Shown piece after piece: positions 44,800 to 55,720 of a stretch of DNA of 64,000 bases. The position numbers and the translations under genes were made by a program. How positions within the stretch are numbered: the first letter of the stretch is position 1; the number at the start of each line of letters is the position of its first letter. The stretch lies in NCBI RefSeq assembly GCF_050947335.1, contig NC_134983.1, positions 5,022,001-5,086,000 of the forward strand, read 5' to 3'. The notes beneath the pieces are model-generated. The model saw only the letters and a list, made by a program, of their open reading frames with translations. It ran no database searches and was not told the DNA's origin. Source of the DNA: Megachile rotundata (lineage: Eukaryota; Arthropoda; Insecta; Hymenoptera; Megachilidae).

Positions 44800-45485
44800 T
44801 TTAAAAATCACAAATTTTCGTATTTTTATATTTTTGTTTACGAATTTTTGATAATCCAAGTTATTGAATTTGAAAATTAGCATATTTTGGGGTTTTCAAA
44901 TTCTTAGATTTCTCAGTAATACAATACTTAATTTTTATCATCTCAAAAATCCTGAAATCTCCAAATTCCTGGTCCTCTAAGTCCTTAGGTTCATAAATCC
45001 ATAACCTAACCTCACTACATCGCCAGATCCACTAATCTCCAAATGTTTAGATTTCTAAATCACTACATCGACAAACCTCTAGATGCCCATATCCATATAT
45101 CCCCAAATCTCTATATCCCTAAGTCCACCCCCAAGTACCTGCATCCTGAAATCCCTAGATCCCCTAATCTCTGAAGTTCCAGATCAATACATCGACAAAT
45201 CCCTACATCCCAAAATTCTAGGTTTCCAAATTCCTAAATTCCCTATCTTTGAATTCCCAAATCCGAGAATTTCCAGATCCCTATATCCCTGAATACCTAG
45301 ATCTCCAAATTTATAGATTTCCAGTCACTACATCGACAAATCCTTTACATCCCCAAATTCTAGGTTCCCAAATTCCGAAATATCCTAATCTCTAAATCCC
45401 CTAATCTCTAGATCCCAAATTTTTTGAATCCCCAAATTCCTACGCTACAAATCCGTGCATGCTAAATCTCCAAATATCTAAGTCA
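44800..45485. repeat. Octamer-class array with CACTACATCGAC insert repeats
   Basis: AAATCTCC, AAATTCCT and ATATCCCT units, with the longer phrase CACTACATCG (or CAATACATCG) at 45013, 45061, 45185 and 45326. The first spacing is 48 bp (six octamers). The 69-codon plus frame 45083-45292 is the array in translation. Confidence 0.8.
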
Positions 45486-45759
45486 CAGTTATTAAATTTC
45501 CACATCTATTGCAAAAATTTTCCAGTTTTTCTTCCAACCTAACCTAGCCATCTCTAAAAATGAGTGGTACACTTCATCCGCGATTACATGTTTAGAGAAG
45601 TGTGATTCACATTTGGCCGTAGAGATACGTTCTATCGTAATGAATATCCAAATTACAAGCTTCCAATATCTCACCCTGCCAAACATATACTTAATGTTCA
45701 GTAAATTTCACCGCATCAGTCCAGTCATGTATCAACGCGGCCCTACATTTTATAGAAGA

Positions 45760-46560
45760 TTAATACAAGACCCATTATCAAGATTAATTATTGGCCAGGC
45801 ATTATTGTCGTGGAAGCAACATTAACTTCGGTGAGAATTTGGCCGGATTAACGTAGGAAACTCGCGTAAGAGCAATGGGCCATTCAGTTGTAACAAGAAC
45901 AGATGCGCAGTCTCCGTGTATGCTGCACCCAACGAGAAGCCGGCTGCACCATCTTCGAAGTGCAACGTCGAGTTAAGTTTCCTAGAAGCGCACCGCAACG
46001 AGACCCTGTCCGTGCCAGAGATGCTGCACCTCGCGGTAATTGGCATCGCGTGCATGTCGAAGGCTGCTCCCGTAATTCCTGGAATTAGCAGAATCTCTGA
46101 ACGGATTCGATCGGCGATAGCGCTTTGACGCTATTCCCGGTACGTTCAGATTGTCCTCTCGCCTACACTCGAGTCCCGATGAATCCGCCAGGTCCAGGTG
46201 TATGATGCTCGAAGAACGGCGATAGAAGATGAAAGAGAGAGAGAGAAGAGCAAAGTGCTCCGCTTCGAGAATATCCCACAACAGGTTGCTGGGAGGGTCA
46301 TTAAGGTTCGTCTGAACGTTCGGAATTGATCGTTCTTCGACCACTCAGAACGCGACACTGATGTACCTAAACGATGGATTCGGTTGCGAGGCCAGGTTGA
46401 TGCTTTCGCGTTTATCGGGTTGTAGGGGTTAACAAGGGATACACGATCTGCGGAGTACCTGTCTGATAGCAATTGATCATTGAGGCACGGGTGCACGAAA
46501 CTTGCTACGAGTATTTTGTACAGTTACGAACGGTAATCAAGCGATGGGTATAGGCTGCAC
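45760..46560. other. GC-richer block with overlapping frames
   Basis: Frames on both strands overlap (plus 45903-46088 and 45916-46128; minus 45822-46055, 45982-46344 and 46146-46496). The 45916-46128 peptide has the most protein-like residue mix, but no motif that I know. A GA-run (about 46227-46245) lies inside. Exon or regulatory DNA, undecided. Confidence 0.22.
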
Positions 46561-46734
46561 TACTTCGATACTAGGAAATGATTCATTTTAGATCTTTTAG
46601 GCTAGTGCCGAAGAAATTTTCATAATTTAAAGGTTATTTACATTTTTTAGTTAAGTAATTTTCTAAGTTATAAACTGTGGACTTCTTTGTATTAATATCC
46701 GACAATTTTCTGATTTTCGAATTATTGAATTTAT

Positions 46735-47245
46735 GAATACTTAAATTTTTGAATCCTCAAACTTTTAAGCTCACAAACTCTTAAACTCTCAAATCTTCAA
46801 ATTCTCAAACTCTCAAACTTTGAACCTTCAAAACTCTGAAACTCTCAAACTCTGAACCCTTAAAACTCTCAAACTCTCAAACTCTGAAACTCTCAAACTC
46901 TCAAACTCTGAAACTCTCAAACTCTAAAATTCTCAAATTCTAAAAACTCTGAAACTCTGAAACTCTCAAATTCTGAACCTTTCAAACTCTGAAACTCTGA
47001 AACTCTCAAATTCTGAACCTTTAGAACTCTGAAACTCTGAAACTTTCAAACTCTAAAATTCTCAAATTCTAAAAACTCTCAAACTTTCAAACTCTCAAAT
47101 CTTCAAATTTGCATCTCTAAATCTTCGTTCGTAAATTCAAACATTTTTGAATTTCGAAGTCCCAATTTTCAAAATCATAAATTCCCAAATTCTCAAATTT
47201 TTAAATCTCACAAAATCATCAAATTTTGTAATCAAATTACAGATT
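46735..47245. repeat. Octamer array (AAACTCTC/AAACTCTG) with 40-bp higher-order unit
   Basis: AAACTCTC and AAACTCTG alternate at 8 bp. TTCTGAACCT recurs at 46971 and 47011, a 40-bp unit of five octamers, and a longer block recurs after about 129 bp (46921 and 47050). Edges decay into AAATTCTC and AAATCTTC. Confidence 0.9.
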
Positions 47246-50200
47246 ACCCAATAATCAAGTTTTTAATATTATAAATATCCAAATTTCTAAACTTTGAGAT
47301 TTCCAAACCTCAAATTAAAAAGTTTCTAAAAAAATCATATTTCGAAATTTTTAAATGTTCAAATTTTCAAGTTTTGAAAATAAATACCTAAAACTGTAGA
47401 TATTAGCAAACAGTATATTATTAATACGTACCTCAAAACAATAATTTATTTTACGCCACAAATAAACATTACATTAAACTATGGAAACTTGATGAACAAT
47501 AACTGATGTCAGAATGTAAAATTTGAATTGCCAATAAACAAGTATACTAATCTTGAAATAAAATTTGTGAAATAGCTTTTATTACGAAATTGAAAAAATT
47601 TTTTTCTTCATGAAATTTAATGAATTTCTACCTAATTTGTTTTCAACAGCGGCATGCTTTGTTCTATCGATCACCTAGCAACATTATTCCTGTTTACCAC
47701 AATACACTTTTCCAATCGCTCAGTCTACTTTTAGAATTCCATTGAAATGGAACTTCTCTTCATCCCTTCAAGATATTCTTTCTCAACTTCGGATAGGAAG
47801 AAGTTACGTCTTATCGAAGTTGATCTTTAGTCAATCAGTTTTTGAGAGCTTTCCCGTTGTAGAAAAGTCGACCGTTACCGCGATGCAGTTGAAATGAGAT
47901 ACGAGTGGAACTGAACGTTTACGAAAACAAATGACAAAGTACTTTTTGAAGTTCTTGTACAATACTTCTAAATCACCGTGACTGACGAAAACAGAACATT
48001 TAACTTATTATACTATTAACAGCGCAAAACTGACTGAAACAGTGTTCTGTTCAGAACTTAAAAGAATTTGGTTTGACTGTTCATTTTTTTCTACCTTCAG
48101 TTTTTATCATTATTAATTCTGAATGGTATTGTAACATAGGGAATTTTCTACAAATGAATGAGTAGTTTATAATAAATTTTTAAACAAATACCATGGTTAT
48201 TATATACAGTCAAATATCACATGTGAACTTAAAATAAGAAAACTAATCTAAATATTCTAAAATTTAAGAGATGAGAATAAAGTGTAAAATAAAATAGAAT
48301 AAAATGCACTAAAATAAATTCGCAAATTTTAAATTGTTGTAGGCCCTCTCTAATAATAAATAACATGATTCTTAAAGCTGCAATATTATTAATTTTTACT
48401 GATGAAAGTTATCGGCCCCATCATGCGAGTATTACATGATCGAATTTTACGCAGTTTTATTAATCCAATATTGATATTCAATTTTTAATAAGAAATGTAC
48501 GTATAATTATCGTTTGCAGAAAATGTTACGAAAATGATGGAACATCGGTAGAGTTTAACTTTATTTTTCACCGGATATCATTCATTCCGATAATCATCAC
48601 GAAATAAATTTTACTGTTTTCTTGGTTCGTAAAATTCTGAATTAATGATGTTAAGGTCCATTCTGTTCTGCGTATGAACTTCTCGATTAACTTTTAATAT
48701 AACCCAGGCATCCAATTCAATATGGTAATATAATTAAATGATTAACAGACAATAGGCTATAAAATTACAAAGATATAATTAACAGACAAAAGTATATACA
48801 ATTATAAATAAGTAAAGTACATATGATTATATATAAATAATTACAAGAAAAAGGTAATAAATCTGCAAAGCAAAATAACCCCAATTTAACCATAATTGAT
48901 TAAATCAAAGTAACCAATACTTCTTTACTTATTTATTAAAAACAATACCAACTACTATCATTTATTTTGAAAAAATTAAAAAAATCTTAAAAAACTTAAA
49001 AATTTTAAATCATTCACAATTAAAGAAATTAGATATCTTAAACTTTTATAAAACTTTGTGTACTATCTCAGAGTTAAATTATTCAAAATATTAACGATTA
49101 TTCGTTATCATCTGTTTTTTATTTTTATGACAAAGAATATTTGTTTCATTTTTACCATGGGACTTTAATTATTAAATTTGAAACGATCAAAGTCAGGTTT
49201 TTAATATCTATCCGGTATAATCTTTTGCGATTTTGCCGACTGTAATTATAACTGATCTAAATTTAATAACGAAATTTAAACGAGTCTTCTAAAACTAATT
49301 AGAGCACGAAGTTATTGCTCGTTTTTAATGGCCCACTTCAACGAGCCGTAGTGTTTCAAATATTTCAACTTAAATAAAAGGGTAATGCGCATTATAACCT
49401 GAAACGAAATAAAACCTCGTTTTACAAATGATACACAACGACTGTCTACTGCAACAGTGTGGATGTTATGAATGGTATAATTAAAAAGCTTTACACAAAC
49501 TACGGAGAAAAATTTGATCTCTTATACCAGTTTGTCCAACAGGATTGTTCCAACAAGATTTCACTTTTATTTCGACATAATTAAAAATGTCTAATAACTT
49601 TAAGACTGAAGCAAATATGTTTCTTTTCGTTTGAAATTTAACACATATAAGCAAATATATAATGATGAAACAAACAGAACATTTATTATTTCTTTACACT
49701 AACAATATTTGACTTTAAAATTACTTAATATGATTTGTGAATCAAGTTTAAAGTTTTATTAAATGACAAAATACTTTTCAAAATCCGTCGAAAATTATGG
49801 TCGAGACAAACAAATTTTATTCTACATTTTACGTACACCTATTATATAGCACAATTTACCTAATACCCTGAATTTCTTTATAATATATAGGGTGTTCCAT
49901 TTCAATCTACTACTAACTAATATTATTGTGTCAATAATGATGTGCAGTGTCGGACGATGAGTTAAAAAATATTTTCATATGCTTCACAAAAACAGACTTG
50001 AACTTAAGAAAGCTATAAGAAAGTATTCTACACTATATCAAATAATTTCTCCTCATGTAATATTTGTCTAAAACATTTTCTTACATCCTGAACATTTTCC
50101 TCGATTTTAAGTGGAACGATTTACATAGGACACTAAGTGTAAAAATTCACTCCTAATTTAAGAAGAAATACAAAACGTATAGAACTCAATAAAAATAGTA

Positions 50201-50340
50201 ATGAATTTACATGCGTGAATATGTAAAACGCTAGAAAAGACCTCCTCCAAAATCAGAGATGTCTTTGTTCTCCATAATTATTAAACGAAATATCAGAATA
50301 CAAATTTATTACACGATAATATTATCCATGGACACGAAAC
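47246..50340. other. Long AT-rich region, nothing recognised
   Basis: About 3 kb of AT-rich DNA. A possible element tip (ATATAGGGTGTTCCATTT near 49887) has no clear partner. No frame above 60 codons with any signature. Confidence 0.4.
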
Positions 50341-50700
50341 GCGCAATTAAAACGACTCTGGACGGATAATTCGGCCAATTGGCGAAAATTTTCTCGAAAA
50401 TTTACAACGCTTTAGCGAGGCGAGCGAACGGATTAGCGTGGTCGAGGGATGCGAGAGGGTTTTGATGTTTCTACGAGTCCGCGAACGGAGGAGGAGCTCA
50501 CAAGTCTCCTCGTAGTTTTCACGAGCGTACTGCCAGGGCACATCACGCCGCTTAGGGAATATTCCATGAATTATAACGAGCCCGGTATAATTTGCAATTT
50601 GTTGCACGTGAAAACGCGAATTTTACAGTCGCTGCTCTGGTCGCCAACGACGAGCCATTGAAATTCGAACTGAAAATGCAGGAACTTCGTTACACACTGG
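50340..50700. other. GC-richer island, unknown
   Basis: An 86-codon minus frame (50347-50607) and a 70-codon plus frame (50449-50661) overlap. Neither is recognised. Composition suggests conserved or regulatory DNA. Confidence 0.2.
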
Positions 50701-51073
50701 TAAATGAACGATGCCGATTAATTTCACGATGTATAAATTGTAATATTTATTTTTTAACGAGGTTGTATAACAAGCGAGCAATACTTATCTAGGCAATCGT
50801 AAATAAATAATGTTTAACATCATTACGTTATTTTGACATTCTTACGTGACTCTGATATACTGTAAATTTCCGCTTTCATACGACGTAAAAAACTATGTAG
50901 GATTTTATTTAAAAGAAATTCGTTATTCTTAGAAAAATTATTAAAAGTTATTAAGTGCGTTAAAAAAATTCTTAATACGCTGCCATATTGTCTGTAAAAT
51001 ACACCTTCCTCGTGTTTCATTCAATTTACTATTTACGAAGAAAATGATGGTGCAAATTATCGCGATCACCCTA

Positions 51074-51573
51074 CATAGGGTGCTCACCACATTTTACCAT
51101 CTAAATTTGCATCATTACTATTATTACTCATAGCAAACAATGTTTTAGATGAAGTTGAATGATTTTGTGGGGGGCATATGCTGGTGGTATATTTTTTTTA
51201 TAGGTGGGCTTGTAATAGATTAATAGAATATGAAGGAATATCAGCTGATGCAATAATTTAACTTCATTCAACTTCATCTAAAACATTGTTTGCTATGAGT
51301 AATGTTGAGTATAGCAAAGTTACCGAGCTCTGTATGTACATTAGCATTATGGCTGTGTGTGTGTGTGTGTGTAACAGAGCACATGTAATGTATTCACGCT
51401 CTTCAAACGTTAAGCTGCTTTTCGTCTTGTATTTGTCGTTCGACCATTCCCGAGCAAGATTCCGTTATTATTTTCTTAGTGTTTAAATTAGCCGTCTAAT
51501 AGTTCGTTACAACAAGTAATAATAATAATGACGCAAAGTTAGATGGCAAAATGTGGTGAGCCACCCTATATAA
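51074..51573. mobile_element. Deleted foldback element of the 39.6-kb family, split by a solo LTR
   Basis: The same arm sequence as at 39568-40585 (TGCTCACCACATTTTACCAT at the left, ATGGCAAAATGTGGTGAGCC at the right) with almost all the loop missing: the arms meet near GGAATATCAGCTGATGCAAT (51233). The right arm is interrupted by the 212-bp LTR at 51303-51514. This is an internally deleted, later re-invaded copy. Confidence 0.8.
51303..51514. mobile_element. Short solo LTR, Copia-like (212 bp), copy 1
   Basis: Starts TGTTGAGTATAGCAAAGT, ends GTTCGTTACAACA and is flanked by AGTAA on both sides (51298-51302 and 51515-51519). The size, TGTTG...CAACA ends and 5-bp duplication fit Copia-type LTRs. 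It contains a GT run at 51354-51373. It is the close relative of 62947-63154. Confidence 0.88.
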
Positions 51574-51589
51574 ATTATCGTGCAGGAGG

Positions 51590-52195
51590 GACTCATGGAC
51601 AATCGAACAGCTTTATCGTTCGGTCGAGCAGGGTGTGAAACTTTCGTGAAAGTTTGATGCACGACGCAACACTTCGTTCCAATTTTCATTTAACATCGGT
51701 GATCGATCCTTGATAAAAGCTCCGCCTCTGCACTCGTGGCGGTATATTAAACCGATAATTCGCCGTCGGCGTATTCCCCCGGCAACCACGGTGTAATTAA
51801 TTTCGCCGTTTTACCGGGCGAAACTTCGTAACCCCAGGCCCGCCGAAAACTTGCCACCATCATCCTCCTCTGGTAGCGAAGTGTCGCCCGCTGCGAACGA
51901 TGCAACGTATTTAAGTAAAAAAGATGCGACCCAGCCAAGAAGTTTATTATACCTCGGTCGTAACTTAAGATCTATAGAAATTGCGCGTAATACTTGGAAC
52001 CAGCCGAAACTTGTTACGTTTTATCGCGAGGCTGCACAGGATACACAGCATACAACGTGGATTGGGTGATAAACGCAGCTGTTAATTCTCGGTGTCGGGT
52101 CATTTTGACCTGCCCTGGTAATACGAGGCAGCAATCGATTCTTGTCATTCTAACGTATGCAACGATACGTTTACGACGATGGTAAGGGTGCTCTT
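51590..52195. other. GC-richer block, unknown
   Basis: Three overlapping short frames (51507-51938 minus, 51851-52185 plus). The Pro/Ser-rich starts and lack of motif suggest non-coding. Possible regulatory DNA. Confidence 0.2.
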
Positions 52196-52245
52196 TTGCG
52201 GTGGGATCGCTCTATACTCTACCATGATAATATAAGGGTTCTCGA

Positions 52246-52745
52246 CAATTTCTCGAAAATTTATGCATTAGGGCTATACAAAAATACTCGGAGCTTCTTC
52301 GTAGTACAATAGAGAAATAATTATTATTGAAACTTTCAAGGGGATGCATTTTGTTAATTACCGAGTATAAAAGATATTTTAGCGCTACTAACATTTTAGT
52401 TTCCCAAAACTTTTGAAAATAATATTCGATAAATTATAATTTATACAATACTTATTAGGGCTACACAATAATATTCCAAGCTCTATTGTAGTAATAAATA
52501 AAAAAATGATTATTATTGATGCTTTCGAGGGGGTGAATTTTGTTAATTACCGAATATGAAAGATATTTTAGCACTACTAATACTGTAGTTTCCCATAATT
52601 TTTGAAAATAATATTCAATAAATTACAATTACCTTATTTATAACTAATACTTGTAATAGCACAACAAATAAAGAAATAAATATTATTGAAACCTTTAATG
52701 GATTTAATTATGCATAATTTCATTGATTTCTGAGTATCAAAGATA
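52246..52745. repeat. About 188-bp tandem repeat, two full and one partial unit
   Basis: GGGCTATACAAAAATACTC (52270) and GGGCTACACAATAATATTC (52457) start matching units that share TTTTGTTAATTACCGA, AAAGATATTTTAGC and TTTGAAAATAATATTC. A third, shortened unit follows at about 52650 and ends AAAGATATTCTAGTATTAAA, where the 30-bp minisatellite begins. Confidence 0.8.
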
Positions 52746-55000
52746 TTCTAGTATTAAATATTTTTGATTTAGTAAATTTAGTATTAAACATTCTTGATTT
52801 AGTAAATCTAGCATTAAACATTCTTGATATAGTAAATCTATTATTAAATATTATTGACTGACAAGGGACATCACCCAACTAATACACGTCGATTTTGATG
52901 AAATTTTGATATGTTATAGAACTCGAAAAAATATTTGACACGTATTTTTTTTATCAGCAAACATCCACTCTGAAGTGGTGGAAATAACCCTTTAAGTTGG
53001 GGTTGAAAAAACTATTTTCGCAAATATATCGGGAACTATTAAACCTAGACAAAAAATTCAAAGTGCAAATTTTTCTGTTTTTAAGGGACAATAATATGGC
53101 GTAAGTGGATTTTTGAAAAATTTATTTGTTTGAAAAATATGTTAAAAATTAACATTATTTTGCAAATTTTTTAAATAAAACGTTGTTCCATTTTGATCAA
53201 ATTTCACATACATAAACTATGGGTCCAAAGAAAAAATACGGATAGATTGGAATTTTTAATTTCGCTTGTGGAAAAAATATTACTGTCGTTGAAGTTATGC
53301 GTACGTTTCATACCTTCCGTTCGGTGCACGACTGATTTCTGTACATAGTATTCAGACATTTATATTATATTATACTTTTTTATAATCTGTTCATTGGCAA
53401 CGGTTAACAACGCAGGTAAATATGTTCCGTATAATGGTATTCATTGTTCAAAGGACCGATGCGCGCTTATGATTGTACGCGGCGCGGTGACTTTAAAAAC
53501 GTGATTAGGATTTTGTTCGGATAAAAGTAATTATTCGTTATTTCATGTTTTGAAACTTTTGTTCTATAACAAATACTTTCGAAAACTGATTCCGCTCTGT
53601 ATCACCATTTCTTATTACTTTACGATACCACCAAGCATAGTAATTTAACTTTTTAGCGCTGAAGAATTTTTAAGTTTATTGTTCGCAACTGTTTGTCGGG
53701 GATTAGCACTTATCGCATGGTTTCGGTATGGTTACATCAATAGCAGACCGGACATTTTGATAATCCTGTTGATTTCAGTTTCAATCAAAAAACCATGAAA
53801 CCATGTATTGCTCAAATTGTCTAGTGGTAGTTGCCGTAAAATGTTCGTGATGTAAAAGTCATTTGTGTTTCGAACATTTTTTTGAAAATTTTTGTTACTG
53901 TAATAACTATATAGAATAACTTTTATAAAATATGAGTTAGAAGTAATATCTGCTTCAATTTTAAAATACATAACTGCATTACATTTTTTACATTTATAAT
54001 AGTTTAGAAGACCACTCCAAAATAAAAATCACCTAGAATCAGCTCTTTTCAGAGCTTTAAAAAAAACAGCTCTTTTCAGAGCTTTAGAAAAATCAGCTCT
54101 TTTATCAGCATAATATAAATTAATCATAAAGTTATTACACTTTATGCATGTACAGTTATACGTTTAGATCTTGCGTACATCCAAGACCACCACCAGTAGC
54201 GCAGAGCAACTGGGATACCTACCTCGGGTCCCATGTCTTATAAAGGCACATATGGACCTTCAAATTCTTTTTTTGAATAAGGTAGTATAAAAAAATATAA
54301 TCTAATATCATTTCCAGAATATTATATAAGAAATCAGTCGTGCACCGAACGGAAGGTATGAAACGTACGCATAACTTCAACGACAGTAATATTTTTTCCA
54401 CAAGCGAAATTAAAAATTCCAATCTATCCGTATTTTTTCTTTGGACCCATAGTTTATGTATGTGAAATTTGATCAAAATGGAACAACGTTTTATTTAAAA
54501 AATTTGCAAAATAATGTTAATTTTTAACATATTTTTCAAACAAATAAATTTTTCAAAAATCTACTTACGCCATATTATTGGCCCTTAAAAACAGAAAAAT
54601 TTGCACTTTGAATTTTTTGTCTAGGCCTAATAGTTCCCGAGATATTTGCGAAAATAGTTTTTTCAACCTCAACTGTAAGAGTTATTTTCACCACTTCAGA
54701 GTGGATGTTTGCTGATAAAAAAAATACGTGTCAAATATTTTTTCGAGTTCTATAACATATCAAAATTTCATCAAAATCGGCGTGTATTAGTTGGGTGATG
54801 TCCCTTGTGAGTAAATCTACTGTTAAACATCCTGCATTGAGTAAATCTAGTGTTAAATATTCTTGATATAGTAAATGTGGTATTAAATATTCTATACGTA
54901 AATCTACCGTTAAATATTCTTTATTGAATAAATCTAGCGTTAAACATTCTTGAATCATTAAATCTATTGTTAAACATTTTTGATTTACATTAAAAGTAAA
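52745..55000. repeat. About 30-bp minisatellite, interrupted by a transposon
   Basis: Units of TTGATTTAGTAAATCTAG plus TATTAAACATTC run at 52745-52858 and continue at 54811-55000 with the same period and phase, so the array was split by the element at 52862-54807. The unit seems to derive from the end of the adjacent 188-bp repeat. The 95-codon minus frame 54731-55018 shows a 10-residue periodicity from it and is not a gene. Confidence 0.85.
52862..54807. mobile_element. DNA element with 479-bp inverted arms, TGA target duplication
   Basis: Arms 52862-53340 and 54329-54807 are nearly identical inverted copies, starting CAAGGGACATCACCCAACTA. TGA flanks both ends (52859-52861 and 54808-54810), and the flanking minisatellite confirms the empty site. 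Total 1946 bp. The loop of about 990 bp has no long frame. It holds a triplicated CAGCTCTTTT block (about 54039-54105) and a weak tRNA-like A box at 53818-53830. A 3-bp duplication occurs in some CMC-type (CACTA/Chapaev) elements, but the class is not established. The 85-codon minus frame 54219-54476 is arm sequence. Confidence 0.88.
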
Positions 55001-55079
55001 AGTTTTCAGCGGTTGCAATTTTACTCAGCAAAATAAATTCTTTTTTTTTCTTCTTATCTTCCTCTATTATTTCCAACCC

Positions 55080-55340
55080 CTTGATCCTACTCTTTACTTT
55101 CGTACGATCCGAGGGTAGGAAGCGGGCAAGTTTCCGGCCGACGGTCGGTAACTTTGTACTGACGCAAAGTAGAAAAGAATGTAATCAATGAGAAGCACAA
55201 CCAAAGGCATTTCTGGTGGAATTCCAGCCGATGGTGATCGCACGATGCAACAAGAATGAAAGAAAGGGAGAGGGTGGAAATTACAGAAGGAAGGAATGTG
55301 AAGCTATCCGAAATTTATGGACGTTAAGAGATACAGGTTT
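55080..55340. other. Small GC-richer patch, unknown
   Basis: Non-repetitive, no open frame of note, purine-rich between 55255 and 55300. Confidence 0.2.
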
Positions 55341-55449
55341 AGCAAGTTTATGTCGGTAAGTTTCTCGTACCCCTTGCTTACTTTCCAAGTTTCGATTAAA
55401 CACTTCTACCTACCCACTGTCGTTAACCCTTGACTTGCAACGAATTACA

Positions 55450-55720
55450 CTACTGTTACAAATCAGTATCCTAATATGTACACTAGAGTTAGAAATTAGC
55501 ATCCTAACGTGTGCGCCAGTGTTACAAATTAGTATTCTAATATGTACGTTAATGTTTCAAACTGGTATGCTAATATGTACACTAATGTTCTAAGTCAATA
55601 TTCTGACACATACACTAGTGCTACAAATGAGTATCTTAATATGTACACTCGTGATACGAATTAAGATACCAATATACACATAAGTGTTACAAATTAGTAT
55701 CTTAATATATATCGATAAAA
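55450..55720. repeat. 33-bp minisatellite, about eight diverged units
   Basis: GTTACAAATCAGTATCCTAA plus TATGTACACTAGA and variants repeat at about 33 bp from 55457. Copies differ by several bases each, so it is old. Confidence 0.85.

Noticed and set aside
49880..50130. CAGGGTG-like element starting ATATAGGGTGTTCC
   Set aside because: No matching inverted end or target duplication. Could be a fragment, but unsupported.
54219..54476. 85-codon minus-strand frame
   Set aside because: Mostly arm sequence of the 52862-54807 element, also present in the other arm.
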